The notes under the pieces are model-generated. The model saw nothing but the letters and a program-made list of their open reading frames with translations, had not been told where the DNA came from and did not search any database. The position numbers and the translations under genes were made by a program. Shown piece by piece: positions 1 to 8,902 of a DNA stretch of 64,000 nucleotides (positions are counted from its first letter, which is position 1; each line of letters starts with the position of its first letter). Source of the stretch: Sinorhizobium sp. 6-70 (GTDB lineage: Bacteria > Pseudomonadota > Alphaproteobacteria > Rhizobiales > Rhizobiaceae); the NCBI RefSeq assembly GCF_030124375.1, contig NZ_JASKLS010000006.1, positions 1 to 64,000 of the forward strand. Direction: 5' to 3'.

Positions 1-950
1 AGACGGAAGATCAGCAGCACGATGGCAAAATGCACGATCTCGCGCGATACGAGCCAGCGCACGTCTATCAACGGCAACTCCCTGTTGAGTTCTATCAGCA
101 CAAAAGCGGTCAAGACCACGATCGAAACCGCCAGCAAGACCCCAAGCCAGGGAGCTTCGAGCCACCAGTAAAGCCTTCCCATTGTGAGGACGACAGCGAT
201 GCAACCGAATCCGGTGGCCAGCAGCAGATAGCTCACGATATCGGTGCGCTGGATGACCTTGGCATGAGGAACCGGTGTCAGCGGCAAAAGATAGATGATC
301 GGCAGCGCAATCAGGGCCAGCGCCATTTCCAGGGTATAGAGAGCATGCCACTGGCCGTATTCGATGAGTTCCGGCGAGATCAGCCGGGTAATCGGCGCGG
401 CGAGTGTCGTGCATGTGAGCGCCAGCGCTAGCCCGACGGTGAGCTTGCGAGCCGGAGGAAAGGCTTCCAGCATGTAGAGGAAGCCGAGCGTCGACAACGG
501 CGCGGCGGCAATGCCGCTGATAAAGCGGACGACAATCGCCGAATGCAGGTCGGAAACGAAGACGTTCAGCAGCGAGACCAAGACGAAACCGACGATGCCG
601 ATCTCCGCAAAGCGGCGCAGCCCGTATTGAGCGCGGATCTTCACGAGGGCGGCCGAAAGGCTGACATTGGGCGCCATGTAGGCGGCGGACAGCCACGCGG
701 CCTCTACCGATGTTGCGGATAGCGAACCTTGCAGTTGCGTGAGATTGGCGAGCGCCAGGTTCATGCCGAGCCCCTGCGTCAGGAACAGGAGTACGGAGCA
801 AGTAATATAGACGGGCGATTTGCCCAGCCCCATCGACGGAGGCGCGGATGGAGACGCAGCCGGCTGAGGCGGTGCCTCGGCCGGTGTGCCTCTCGTCTCC
901 GGTGCGGCGCCATGATTCTCATTTGTAGCGGGATTGGCGAGCGCCTGCAT
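1..950 (-). CDS. MFS drug-efflux-type transporter (C-terminal part lies beyond the left edge)
   Basis: About 316 codons of an integral membrane protein are present. A Pro/Ala-rich hydrophilic N-terminus of about 40 residues is followed by alternating hydrophobic segments (for example VYITCSVLLFLTQGLGM and YLLLATGFGCIAVVLTMG). Size and pattern fit the major facilitator superfamily, probably the 12/14-helix DHA drug:H+ antiporter type; the substrate cannot be read. The ATG at 950 is the first usable start, because an in-frame TGA sits at 954-956. It begins 6 bases after the stop of the MarR gene upstream, so the two should form one operon, which is the usual arrangement for MarR-controlled efflux pumps. 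The 3' end is not in the window. Confidence 0.8.
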   Translation of the reverse strand, partial: MQALANPATNENHGAAPETRGTPAEAPPQPAASPSAPPSMGLGKSPVYITCSVLLFLTQGLGMNLALANLTQLQGSLSATSVEAAWLSAAYMAPNVSLSAALVKIRAQYGLRRFAEIGIVGFVLVSLLNVFVSDLHSAIVVRFISGIAAAPLSTLGFLYMLEAFPPARKLTVGLALALTCTTLAAPITRLISPELIEYGQWHALYTLEMALALIALPIIYLLPLTPVPHAKVIQRTDIVSYLLLATGFGCIAVVLTMGRLYWWLEAPWLGVLLAVSIVVLTAFVLIELNRELPLIDVRWLVSREIVHFAIVLLIFR

Positions 951-956
951 CGATCA

Positions 957-1400
957 TCATTCCCTTGCGATCGACTGCACGTTTCTTGCGATCGTCGAGA
1001 CGACCTTCAGCGCAACGGCGATCTCCTGCGGCTTAAGACCGTCGAGGACGTCTTCTCGTATTTCGCTCGCGAGATTCTGGATATCGCGGGCCACGGAGCG
1101 ACCGAAATCCGTCATGTGGATCTGCTTGGCGCGACGATCGGAAGGCTCCACCCGGCGCTCGATGAAGCCTTGTTTTTCCATGCCGTCCAGCAGACGCACG
1201 ATGGTCGGCGTCTCGATCTCGAGTTCCTCCGCCAATTCGCGCTGGTTGATCCCGTCCTTCTTCGCGAGCATGAACAGCGCACGCGCACGCGGCAGCGTCA
1301 GTCCCCGCTCCTTCACCCGCGCGTCAAAGACCGCCCGCAGCTTGCGATTGACCATCGCCAGCGCGTCAAACAATTCGCGGTTTGCGTCTGGATCGGGCAT
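957..1400 (-). CDS. MarR-family transcriptional regulator
   Basis: This 147-residue winged-helix repressor has the MarR core: helical dimerisation ends, a recognition region around NQRELAEELEIETPTIVRLL, and a wing containing ERRVEPSDRRAKQI. It probably senses a hydrophobic or toxic ligand and represses itself and the MFS pump 6 bases downstream. An ATG at 1415 is also in frame, but a GGAG sits 9 bases before the ATG at 1400, so the internal start has the better ribosome-binding site. If 1415 is used, the mRNA would have almost no Shine-Dalgarno leader. A palindromic AT-rich site lies directly upstream. The gene is divergent from dnaB. Confidence 0.85.
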   Translation of the reverse strand: MPDPDANRELFDALAMVNRKLRAVFDARVKERGLTLPRARALFMLAKKDGINQRELAEELEIETPTIVRLLDGMEKQGFIERRVEPSDRRAKQIHMTDFGRSVARDIQNLASEIREDVLDGLKPQEIAVALKVVSTIARNVQSIARE

Positions 1401-1415
1401 TGGTCCCTGCTCCAT

Positions 1416-1432
1416 ATTACTAGTATGCTAAT
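1416..1432. promoter_or_regulatory. Putative MarR operator abutting the marR start
   Basis: The sequence holds the perfect palindrome TACTAGTA (1418-1425), overlapped by the near-palindrome TAGTA/TGCTA and flanked by ATTA/TAAT arms. It is AT-rich in a GC-rich context. It lies between a TAAAAT-like -10 element (minus strand, about 1435-1440) and the coding region, where a bound MarR dimer would block transcription. The assignment is inferred from position and symmetry. Confidence 0.5.
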
Positions 1433-1732
1433 TATTTTATCCCTACTTAATCTAACTGCGGACGGGTTTCAAGCCGGCAATTAATGGTGGCGAGCGACGA
1501 GAGGGTGCGAATCAGGTACCTTCGCCTTCGCTCGCGGCGTCAAACAAAAAATGGCAGGGATGGGGGCGCTTTTTGACGCTTCGCTCCCGCCCCTGTGGAT
1601 CAGTCGAACAACGGGCAAAGGCGATCGGCGCATTCGGATGCCGCGGCAGTGTTGCATGCCTACACTAGACTTGCCGCGTGACAGACAGCAAACCCGGTAA
1701 CTCACGGGATCACAGGCGGAAACGGAAAGACC
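1433..1732. other. Intergenic region between marR and dnaB
   Basis: This stretch separates two divergent genes and should carry both promoters. I see no convincing small gene. Its 3' end supplies the dnaB ribosome-binding site, GGAAAG ahead of the ATG at 1733. A long minus-strand reading frame beginning inside dnaB runs into it but is only the antisense shadow of dnaB. Confidence 0.6.
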
Positions 1733-3232
1733 ATGAACGACGCAGCGCGCAAGCTCGCCCCCTTGGCCAAGGAACAGGCGGACCAGCACTATCGCGAAGC
1801 GCCGAACAATCTTGAAGCCGAGCAGGCGCTGCTCGGCGCAATCCTGGTCAATAATGATGCGTTCTACCGGGTGTCCGATTTCCTGAAGCCGGTACATCTG
1901 TTCGAGCCATTGCACCGCCGCATCTTCGAGGTCGCCGGCGAGATCATCCGCATGGGCAAGACCGCCAACCCGGTCACGATCAAGACCTTCCTCAAGGCGG
2001 ATGAAAAAGTCGGCGACCTGACCGTTGCGCAGTATCTCGCACGCCTCGCCGCCGAGGCGGTCTCGATCATCAACGCGGAAGATTACGGCCGCGCCATCTA
2101 TGACCTGGCGTTGCGCCGCTCGCTGATCACGATCGGCGAGGACATGGTCAACATCGCCTACGACGCGCCGCTTGACATGCCGCCGCAGGGCCAGATCGAG
2201 GATGCGGAACGGCGCCTTTTCGAACTTGCCGAAACCGGACGCTACGACGGCGGCTTCCAGTCGTTCAACGACGCCGTGGCGCTGGCGATCGACATGGCCG
2301 GGGCGGCGTTCGAGCGAGACGGCAGTCTCTCCGGCATCTCCACCGGCATTCACTCGCTCGATGCCCGCATGGGCGGTCTGCAGCGTTCGGACTTGATCGT
2401 TCTGGCTGGGCGTCCCGGCATGGGCAAGACGTCGCTTGCCACCAACATCGCCTATAACATTGCCGCAGCTTACGAAGGCGAGGTGCAGCCCGACGGATCG
2501 ATGAAGGCGAAGAACGGCGGCGTCGTCGGTTTCTACTCGCTCGAAATGTCGTCCGAACAGCTCGCTACCCGTATCATCTCCGAGCAAACGGAAGTCTCCT
2601 CCTCGAAGATCCGGCGCGGCGACATTTCCGAAGCCGACTTCGAAAAGCTCGTCGCCTGCTCGCAGATGATGCAGAAAGTACCCCTCTACATTGACCAAAC
2701 GGGTGGTATCTCCATCGCCCAGCTCTCCGCCCGAGCACGGCGTCTAAAGCGGCAGCGGGGCCTCGACTGCCTGGTGGTGGACTATATCCAGCTCATGACC
2801 GGTTCGGGCAAATCGAGCGACAACCGCGTGCAGGAAATCACGCAGATCACCACCGGGCTGAAGGCACTCGGCAAGGAGTTGAACGTGCCGATCATCGCGC
2901 TCTCACAGCTCTCGCGCCAGGTGGAAAGCCGTGAAGACAAGCGACCGCAACTCTCCGACCTTCGTGAATCGGGTTCAATTGAGCAGGACGCCGACGTGGT
3001 GCTTTTCGTGTTCCGCGAGGAATACTATGTGAAAAACCTGGAGCCGCGTGACGAGTTCGACCCGAAATACGAAGAGTGGAAGATGAAGATGGAACAGGTG
3101 AAGGGCACGGCTGACGTGATCATCGCCAAGCAGCGTCACGGACCAACTGGTACGGTAAAACTGGCATTCCAGTCGGAATATACCCGCTTCACCGACCTTG
3201 CAGACCCCTCGTTCACGCAATACGAACACTGA
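1733..3232 (+). CDS. dnaB: Replicative DNA helicase DnaB
   Basis: This 499-residue hexameric 5'-3' helicase unwinds DNA ahead of the chromosomal replisome and recruits primase. Residues about 24-125 form the DnaB N-terminal helical domain (NNLEAEQALLGAIL). The RecA-like C-terminal domain carries Walker A GRPGMGKT (226-233), the Walker B-like strand LDCLVVDYIQLM, and the SQLSRQVESR and DLRESGSIEQDAD motifs. A short Gly/Lys-rich insertion (about 250-267) follows Walker A. Length and motifs are complete. The start has GGAAAG upstream. The gene converges with azlD, whose stop lies 9 bases beyond the dnaB stop. Confidence 0.98.
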   Translation: MNDAARKLAPLAKEQADQHYREAPNNLEAEQALLGAILVNNDAFYRVSDFLKPVHLFEPLHRRIFEVAGEIIRMGKTANPVTIKTFLKADEKVGDLTVAQYLARLAAEAVSIINAEDYGRAIYDLALRRSLITIGEDMVNIAYDAPLDMPPQGQIEDAERRLFELAETGRYDGGFQSFNDAVALAIDMAGAAFERDGSLSGISTGIHSLDARMGGLQRSDLIVLAGRPGMGKTSLATNIAYNIAAAYEGEVQPDGSMKAKNGGVVGFYSLEMSSEQLATRIISEQTEVSSSKIRRGDISEADFEKLVACSQMMQKVPLYIDQTGGISIAQLSARARRLKRQRGLDCLVVDYIQLMTGSGKSSDNRVQEITQITTGLKALGKELNVPIIALSQLSRQVESREDKRPQLSDLRESGSIEQDADVVLFVFREEYYVKNLEPRDEFDPKYEEWKMKMEQVKGTADVIIAKQRHGPTGTVKLAFQSEYTRFTDLADPSFTQYEH

Positions 3233-3235
3233 AAA

Positions 3236-3251
3236 CGGGGCTCACGCCCCG
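3236..3251. terminator. Hairpin between convergent dnaB and azlD
   Basis: CGGGGC-TCAC-GCCCCG forms a perfect 6-bp stem that contains the azlD stop codon (3242-3244) and starts 3 bases after the dnaB stop. An A-run (GAAAA) precedes it on the + strand, which reads as a T-run for minus-strand transcripts. It could end transcription from one or both sides. Confidence 0.45.
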
Positions 3252-3547
3252 ATCAGTGCTCTCGCGATGGCCACGACAATAACACCGGTTGCCACCGCCG
3301 CCAGAAGCGGCAGCCTCGTCGCTGCGAGCGCGGTTGCGAGCACCGCAAGCGTTTCCGCCGGTCCAGTGACGAGTGCCGTCGGGGAGATGACGGCCATCAG
3401 GACCGCGGGCGGTATGGCCTCAAGCGCCCGCTTCTGTTGCGGTCCGATCGTCACGAAGCGGATGAGCAGCAAGCCACTGATGCGTGTCAGCACCGTCGCC
3501 GCGGCCATCGCCACGATCGCGAGGAAAACATTCGGATCGACTGTCAT
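3242..3547 (-). CDS. azlD: AzlD family branched-chain amino acid exporter, small subunit
   Basis: This 101-residue very hydrophobic protein has about three to four membrane helices (FLAIVAMAAATVLTRISGLLLI, AVLMAVISPTALV, LLAAVATGVIVVAIARALI). It matches the small partner of AzlC in two-component amino acid exporters, which in other bacteria export branched-chain amino acids or analogues. The ATG at 3547 overlaps the azlC stop in an ATGA arrangement, so the pair is translationally coupled as expected for a stoichiometric complex in the inner membrane. A longer in-frame reading upstream is Arg/Cys-rich and is only azlC in another frame. Confidence 0.88.
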   Translation of the reverse strand: MTVDPNVFLAIVAMAAATVLTRISGLLLIRFVTIGPQQKRALEAIPPAVLMAVISPTALVTGPAETLAVLATALAATRLPLLAAVATGVIVVAIARALIGA

Positions 3548-4245
3548 GCACAAGCCTCCCGGCGCTGATCGATGACAAGCGTCGCAATGACGCCGGCGGC
3601 AGCACCCGCGGCGATATACCAGACGCCGGGCAGCAACTGGTGGGTCAGCACCGCCGCCGCGGCACTTGCCGCAAGCACGGCGCCGGTCTCGCGCCCTTTC
3701 CAAAATCCCATCAGCAGAACGACAAAGACCGCGGGAAAGGCAAAGTCGAGACCGATTACCTTCGGGTCGCCGAGGAAAGCGCCGGCGAGCGAGCCGGCAA
3801 GGCTTGTCAAAACCCAGACGAAGTAGAAAGGCACCGCAAGACCGGCATACCAGGCGGCGGACAGGCGCGCCTGTGTCGCCCGGGTCTCGGCCATTGCCCA
3901 GATTTCATCTGCAAGCAGCAGCATCGCGGCGTATTTCGCCGGACCGGAGAAGGCGGGCATCTTGGTGCCGATCGAGGCGCTCATCAGCACGTGCCGGATG
4001 TTGACGAGCAGCGCCGAAAAGCCGAGCGCTCCCCAGGACGCCGGATGGCTCCAGATGTCCATCGCGACGAACTGCGAGCCACCGGCAAAGACGAAGGCAC
4101 TCATCAGCGTCACTTCGAGGCTGGACAGGCCCTTGCTTGCCGCAACCGCACCAAAGACAAGGCCGATCGGCATAACAGCGACTATAAGCGGCGCCATCGT
4201 CCTGAGCCCGCCGGAAAATTCTCGAATAACATCGTTCTTGTTCAC
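3544..4245 (-). CDS. azlC: AzlC family branched-chain amino acid exporter, large subunit
   Basis: This 233-residue membrane protein has the AzlC pattern: MAPLIVAVMPIGLVFGAVAASKGLS near the N-terminus and then FAGGSQFVAMDIW, a family signature. With AzlD it should form an inner-membrane amino acid exporter. The GTG at 4245 is chosen because a GGAG lies upstream and the predicted protein then begins directly before the first helix; extension upstream adds a non-hydrophobic leader running into the araC 3' end. An AraC-type gene ends 73 bases upstream on the same strand and is the likely regulator, a common arrangement for azlCD. Confidence 0.88.
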   Translation of the reverse strand: MNKNDVIREFSGGLRTMAPLIVAVMPIGLVFGAVAASKGLSSLEVTLMSAFVFAGGSQFVAMDIWSHPASWGALGFSALLVNIRHVLMSASIGTKMPAFSGPAKYAAMLLLADEIWAMAETRATQARLSAAWYAGLAVPFYFVWVLTSLAGSLAGAFLGDPKVIGLDFAFPAVFVVLLMGFWKGRETGAVLAASAAAAVLTHQLLPGVWYIAAGAAAGVIATLVIDQRREACA

Positions 4246-4318
4246 GCCCGTCACTCCGCATTTCAATCGCACCAATGCAATAGATGCGGAGAAGGTGGCG
4301 CGTCTTGAACGAAATTGA

Positions 4319-5176
4319 TCAGCCGGCCCGGAAGGCGCCAGGGGTGACGCCGGTTCTTGCCTTGAAATGCCGGCTGAAGTGCGCCTGATCGGCAAAGCCG
4401 CAATGATAGGCAGTATCGACCGCAGACCGGCCCTGCCGCAGTAACGCCTTTGCCTCGCGCACCCGCTTGTCGGTCAAAAAGGCGTGCGGCGTGATATGGA
4501 ATTCCCTACGGAATGCGCGGATCAGGTGCGCACGGCTGAGCCCCGCCACCTGGGCAAGCTCGTCGAGCCCAAGGTCGCGGGAATAATTGGCGATCAGATA
4601 GTCTCTGGCGCGATGTACGGCCGAAGGCTCACGCGTCTCCACGGGAAGAATGATGGCGCTGCCGTGACGCTGGAACAGCTTGGCCAGGAAGCTGAACATT
4701 CCCTCATCCGCCTCCAGGGCGCCCGCCTTTCCCTCGAGAGCCCCGTGGGCTCGATGAAAGGCAACGGCAAGCTCGGGATCACGAAGCAGCAGTCGTGAGA
4801 AGCAGGGTGTTCCTCTGAAGGCGCGACCGGTGACGTCCTCGAGGACGTCGACGAGCAGATCCACGGACGGATAAATCATCCGGTAGCGGTAGCCGTCGAG
4901 TCCCGGATGCCCGTCGTGAATCTCGTCGGGATTGATGAGATAGAGATCACCCGGCCCCGTCTGCGATCGTTCGCCCTTGATCGTGCTGATCTGCGAACCC
5001 GCCTCGATGGCACCGATGCTGAACGTGTCGTGGGCATGGGGCGCAAACTCGTGGGTGATGAAGGTGGCGCTCAGGCATTCCATGCCCTTGAACCGCGCAT
5101 CACGCCAGAAGCGTGTCTGCTCGGCGCCCTTGAGTGGCATTGCCTCGATGGCCTTTTCCTGCGAAATCGTCTGCAT
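4319..5176 (-). CDS. AraC-family regulator (AraC-binding cupin plus HTH), probable azlCD regulator
   Basis: The protein has 285 residues from the ATG at 5176; a TTG at 5218 would extend it. The N-terminal half is a cupin-like ligand-binding domain (HEFAPHAHDTFSIGAIEAG, GDLYLINPDEIHDG). The C-terminal ~100 residues hold two helix-turn-helix motifs (LGLDELAQVAGLSRAHLIRAF and AVDTAYHCGFADQAHFSRHF) with the GVTPGAFR ending. It probably senses an amino acid and activates azlCD, which begins 73 bases downstream on the same strand. No clear Shine-Dalgarno sequence is visible for either start. It is divergent from alr. Confidence 0.85.
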   Translation of the reverse strand: MQTISQEKAIEAMPLKGAEQTRFWRDARFKGMECLSATFITHEFAPHAHDTFSIGAIEAGSQISTIKGERSQTGPGDLYLINPDEIHDGHPGLDGYRYRMIYPSVDLLVDVLEDVTGRAFRGTPCFSRLLLRDPELAVAFHRAHGALEGKAGALEADEGMFSFLAKLFQRHGSAIILPVETREPSAVHRARDYLIANYSRDLGLDELAQVAGLSRAHLIRAFRREFHITPHAFLTDKRVREAKALLRQGRSAVDTAYHCGFADQAHFSRHFKARTGVTPGAFRAG

Positions 5177-5323
5177 CGCGCCAAGATTACCGGCATCGTC
5201 ATTGCGCGTCTTGCACAAAAGTGCTCGTTATGTTCACCGACCGCCGGTGAGCGACGGCGGACCGTTTGCGGCCTTCGCCGCCAGGATGTATTGCTGCAAT
5301 ATCGTCCACTCAGAGCTTCCGGT

Positions 5324-6463
5324 ATGCACGAACCAGAATTCCTCTCCGCCTCCAACAGGCTCACCATCGACCTCGCGGCGCTGGCCGACAATTGGCGCGC
5401 CATGAACGAACGCTCCGGCAGGGCACGCGCGGCCGCCGTTCTCAAGGCGGATGCCTATGGGCTCGGCATCGCCCAGGCGGCCCCTGCCCTTTACGCAGCC
5501 GGTGCACGCGACTTCTTCGTCGCCAACGCGGAAGAAGGCGCGGAACTCCGCCCGTTGGTTCCGGATGGGCGCATCTACATTCTGGCCGGCATGTGGCCGG
5601 GCAATGAGGAACTTTTCTTCGACAACGATCTCGTGCCGATCATCAACTCAGAGGAGCAACTCGCCGTTTTCATGGCGGCGCTTTCAGAACGCGGCGACCA
5701 TCCTTGCGTGCTTCACGTCGACACCGGCATGAACCGGCTCGGACTGTCGGTTGAGGAAGCCGTCGCGCTCGCCAACGACCCCGCGCGTCCGGCAAGCTTC
5801 TCGCCTGTGCTGGTCATGAGTCATCTCGCCTGCGGCGACGAGCCGAAGCACCCGATGAACGTCTATCAGCTCGAGCGCTTCCGCGCGGCGGCCGCCGCCT
5901 TCGAGGGCGTCCCGGCGAGCCTTGCGAATTCCGGCGGCGTCTTCCTCGGCAAGGACTACCATTTCGACCTCACACGTCCCGGAATCGCGGTTTATGGCGG
6001 CGAGGCGGTGAACGGTGCAGTCAATCCGATGAAGCCAGTGGTGACCGCTGAAGCACGCATCATTCAGGTCCGCACGGTCCCCTCCGGCGCCACGGCGAGC
6101 TACGGCGCTTCGGCACGCTTCAGCCGCGACACCCGCATCGCGACCGTCGCGATCGGCTACGCCGACGGATATCACCGTTCGGTTTCCGGCGGCGGGGTGA
6201 CGCTCCGACAGGCGATGCCCTCGGGCGCTTATGGTTTCCTGCATGGCCGGAAGGTGCCGCATGTCGGCCGGGTCACCATGGACCTCAGCCTGTTCGACGT
6301 CACCGACCTGCCGGAAAAGGCCGTCCGCGCCGGCGATTATATCGAGCTCTTCGGCCGCAATGTCGCGATAGACGACGTCGCGCGCGCCGGTGGAACGATC
6401 GGTTACGAGTTGCTGACGAGCCTCGGGCATCGCTACTATCGCAGCTATATCGCAGGCGCTTGA
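5324..6463 (+). CDS. alr: Alanine racemase
   Basis: This 379-residue fold-type III PLP enzyme interconverts L- and D-alanine for peptidoglycan synthesis. The PLP lysine is in AVLKADAYGLG (K41) and the second catalytic base is the tyrosine in GATASYGAS (Y260). Other family motifs are HVDTGMNRLG, SHLACGDEPKHP and RVTMDLSLFDVTD. The ATG at 5324 is the first Met consistent with the family N-terminus (RLTIDLAALADNWR); upstream in-frame sequence overlaps the araC promoter region and does not look coding. A repeat element follows the stop directly. Confidence 0.95.
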   Translation: MHEPEFLSASNRLTIDLAALADNWRAMNERSGRARAAAVLKADAYGLGIAQAAPALYAAGARDFFVANAEEGAELRPLVPDGRIYILAGMWPGNEELFFDNDLVPIINSEEQLAVFMAALSERGDHPCVLHVDTGMNRLGLSVEEAVALANDPARPASFSPVLVMSHLACGDEPKHPMNVYQLERFRAAAAAFEGVPASLANSGGVFLGKDYHFDLTRPGIAVYGGEAVNGAVNPMKPVVTAEARIIQVRTVPSGATASYGASARFSRDTRIATVAIGYADGYHRSVSGGGVTLRQAMPSGAYGFLHGRKVPHVGRVTMDLSLFDVTDLPEKAVRAGDYIELFGRNVAIDDVARAGGTIGYELLTSLGHRYYRSYIAGA

Positions 6464-6465
6464 AC

Positions 6466-6570
6466 CTACAGCGCCGCGCGTCTTATCAGGCGCGCTAAGG
6501 ACGCTGTAGCACTTTGAATTGCTGCATGTTTTTGTCCTTAAATCGGCTACGATTTAGGGACACATGCAGT
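6466..6570 (+). repeat. Bimodular palindromic repeat, copy 1 (modules A+B)
   Basis: Module A starts CTACAGCGCCGCGCGTCT and closes with GACGCTGTAGCACTTTGAAT; its ends pair to form a long stem. Module B follows with CATGTTTTTGTCCTTAAATC, a short loop, GATTTAGGGACACATG, again self-complementary. The same two modules recur at 12937, 15031, 49399, 55311, 56575 and 60759. It sits 2 bases after the alr stop, where transcribed module A could act as a 3' hairpin. Confidence 0.85.
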
Positions 6571-6709
6571 AGGCCTCGCTAGTTCAGCGGACGCTGCCGA
6601 AAAACACCCTTTCGGGCCGCATTTCGCGGCATTATGTGAACAGCGGCGGTGATTCTCGGAATCACGGCCGTATTCACGAAGCCTCCCGCATATCCGAAAG
6701 CTAGTCTCG

Positions 6710-8116
6710 ATGGCGAAAGCCCGCACCCAGTTCATCTGCCAAAATTGCGGCACCGTGCATTCCCGCTGGGCGGGCAAATGCGATGGCTGCGGCGAATGGA
6801 ACACAATCATCGAGGAGGATCCGACCGCGGGCATCGGCGGTGGTCCGACGCGCGCGCCGAAGAAGGGACGGCCGGTCGCACTCACCACGCTTTCCGGCGA
6901 GATCGAGGACGCCCCGCGTATCCAGACGGGGATATCCGAACTCGACCGCGTCACCGGCGGCGGCTTCGTGCGCGGCTCGGCTTTGCTCGTCGGTGGCGAT
7001 CCCGGCATCGGCAAGTCGACCGTGCTGATGCAGGCGGCGGCGGCGCTTTCCCGCCGCAAGCATCGCGTCATCTACGTCTCGGGCGAGGAGGCCGTCGCCC
7101 AGGTACGTTTGCGCGCCCAGCGGCTCGGGGCCGCCGACAGCGACGTCCTTCTTGCCGCCGAAACCAATGTCGAAGACATCCTGGCGACGCTTGCAGACGG
7201 CAAGCGCCCCGACCTCGTCATTATCGATTCGATCCAGACGCTGTGGAGCGACATCGTCGATTCTGCCCCCGGGACCGTGACCCAGGTACGAACCGGCGTC
7301 CAGGCGATGATCCGCTTCGCCAAGCAGACCGGCACGGCCGTCGTGCTCGTCGGCCATGTGACGAAGGAGGGCCAGATCGCTGGCCCGCGTGTCGTCGAGC
7401 ACATGGTCGATGCCGTCCTCTATTTCGAGGGCGATCGCGGGCATCACTACCGCATCCTCAGGACCGTCAAGAACCGCTTCGGTCCGACCGACGAGATCGG
7501 CGTATTCGAGATGTCGGACAGGGGCCTGCGCGAAGTCGCCAATCCATCGGAGCTATTTCTCGGGGAACGCAACGAGAAGTCACCGGGAGCCGCCGTCTTC
7601 GCCGGCATGGAGGGAACCCGGCCGGTGCTGGTGGAAGTGCAGGCGCTCGTCGCGCCGACCTCGCTCGGAACACCGCGCCGTGCAGTCGTCGGCTGGGATT
7701 CCGCGCGGCTTTCGATGATCCTTGCCGTGCTTGAAGCCCATTGCGGCGTTCGCCTCGGCCAGCACGACGTTTATCTCAATATTGCCGGTGGTTATCGCAT
7801 ATCCGAGCCCGCCGCCGACCTTGCGGTCGCTTCCGCGCTGGTTTCATCGCTTGCCGGGCTTGCCCTTCCGGCCGATTGCGTCTATTTCGGCGAAGTCAGC
7901 TTGTCGGGGGCTATCCGGCCGGTTGCGCATACCGCCCAACGTCTCAAGGAAGCCGAGAAGCTCGGTTTCTCCCAGGCCGTATTACCGTCTGCGTCGACCG
8001 AGCTGCCGAAGAACGGCAACGGCCGATGGAGCGAAATGGAAAGCCTGCCGGATCTCGTGGCGCGTATCGCCGGATCGCGAAGCGCCCTGCGGCAGACGGA
8101 AGGCGAAGACGAATGA
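6710..8116 (+). CDS. radA: DNA repair protein RadA (Sms)
   Basis: This 468-residue RecA-like ATPase promotes branch migration during recombinational repair. It has an N-terminal C4 zinc finger (Cys10, Cys13, Cys24, Cys27), Walker A GDPGIGKST (96-104), the RadA-specific TVKNRFG motif, and a C-terminal Lon-protease-like domain (DVYLNIAGGYRISEPAADLA, VYFGEVSLSGAIRPV). All landmarks and the length are normal. The Shine-Dalgarno sequence before the ATG at 6710 is weak. The 246-base gap before it holds repeat copy 1 and probably the promoter. Confidence 0.97.
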   Translation: MAKARTQFICQNCGTVHSRWAGKCDGCGEWNTIIEEDPTAGIGGGPTRAPKKGRPVALTTLSGEIEDAPRIQTGISELDRVTGGGFVRGSALLVGGDPGIGKSTVLMQAAAALSRRKHRVIYVSGEEAVAQVRLRAQRLGAADSDVLLAAETNVEDILATLADGKRPDLVIIDSIQTLWSDIVDSAPGTVTQVRTGVQAMIRFAKQTGTAVVLVGHVTKEGQIAGPRVVEHMVDAVLYFEGDRGHHYRILRTVKNRFGPTDEIGVFEMSDRGLREVANPSELFLGERNEKSPGAAVFAGMEGTRPVLVEVQALVAPTSLGTPRRAVVGWDSARLSMILAVLEAHCGVRLGQHDVYLNIAGGYRISEPAADLAVASALVSSLAGLALPADCVYFGEVSLSGAIRPVAHTAQRLKEAEKLGFSQAVLPSASTELPKNGNGRWSEMESLPDLVARIAGSRSALRQTEGEDE

Positions 8117-8260
8117 CCTCGGCCGGGATCGGCAAAAGCATCCGCAGACGTGCGCCTTGACAATTGGTCGTGGAAAGACGTTCTGAATGCGTGCAGACAG
8201 AACCGACGGCGGATAAGCTTGGTGTGGCCCGGATCAAGACGGGGTCGGAGTAAGGACAAC

Positions 8261-8857
8261 ATGCCCATTACAATTCTCGATGCTATCGTTCTCGGCGTCG
8301 CGCTGTTTTCGGCCATCCTCGCCATGGTCCGCGGGTTCTCGCGCGAGGTCCTGTCGGTCGCGAGCTGGGTCGGCGCGGCGGCGGCCGCCTATTTCCTCTA
8401 TCGCTACCTGGTGCCCTACGCCTCGCAATACACCAGCAGCGACACGGTCGCGATGATCGGCTCGGCCGCCGTGGTCTTCCTGGTGGCGTTGATCGTCATT
8501 TCCATCATCACGATGCGGATCGCCGATTTCATCATCGACAGCCGCATCGGCGCGCTCGACCGGACCCTTGGCTTCCTGTTCGGCGCCGCCCGCGGCATCC
8601 TGCTTGTCGTCGTCGCCATGCTGTTCTTCAACTGGCTGGTCGCGCCGCAACAGCAGCCGATCTGGGTTACCCAGGCGAAATCGAAACCGCTGCTCGACAA
8701 TCTCGGCAACAAGCTGATTGCACTTTTGCCGGAAGAGGCCGACGCCACCATCCTCGACCGCCTGCGCGGCAAGGACAACACCGGCGAAGGCGAACCTGAA
8801 ACCCCTCCCGGTGGGAACGAACAGGCCCCCGTGCAGGACGCGCCGACGAACGGCTGA
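8261..8857 (+). CDS. cvpA: CvpA family membrane protein
   Basis: This 198-residue protein has four predicted membrane helices (ILDAIVLGVALFSAILAMVRG, WVGAAAAAYFLYRYLV, MIGSAAVVFLVALIVISIIT, LFGAARGILLVVVAMLFFNWLV) and a hydrophilic acidic, Pro-rich tail. CvpA was named for colicin V production in E. coli, where it is cotranscribed with purF; homologues are linked to envelope integrity. Here it again precedes purF, but about 147 bases and a strong hairpin separate them. The ATG at 8261 has GGAGTAAGGA upstream. Confidence 0.92.
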   Translation: MPITILDAIVLGVALFSAILAMVRGFSREVLSVASWVGAAAAAYFLYRYLVPYASQYTSSDTVAMIGSAAVVFLVALIVISIITMRIADFIIDSRIGALDRTLGFLFGAARGILLVVVAMLFFNWLVAPQQQPIWVTQAKSKPLLDNLGNKLIALLPEEADATILDRLRGKDNTGEGEPETPPGGNEQAPVQDAPTNG

Positions 8858-8875
8858 GACAGAACATCACTTTGC

Positions 8876-8902
8876 GACAAGGCCCGCTGCGCGGGCTTTG
8901 TC
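8876..8902 (+). terminator. Strong hairpin between cvpA and purF
   Basis: GACAAGGCCCGC-TGC-GCGGGCTTTGTC folds into a 12-bp stem with one G-U pair. No clean T-tract follows (TCCATTTGG), so it may be an inefficient terminator or a processing/attenuation structure that separates cvpA from purF. Confidence 0.5.

Noticed and set aside
1481..2698. 405-codon open frame antisense to dnaB
   Set aside because: It lies opposite a certain dnaB and shows Arg/Asp/His-rich antisense composition with no ribosome-binding site; high GC keeps antisense frames open.
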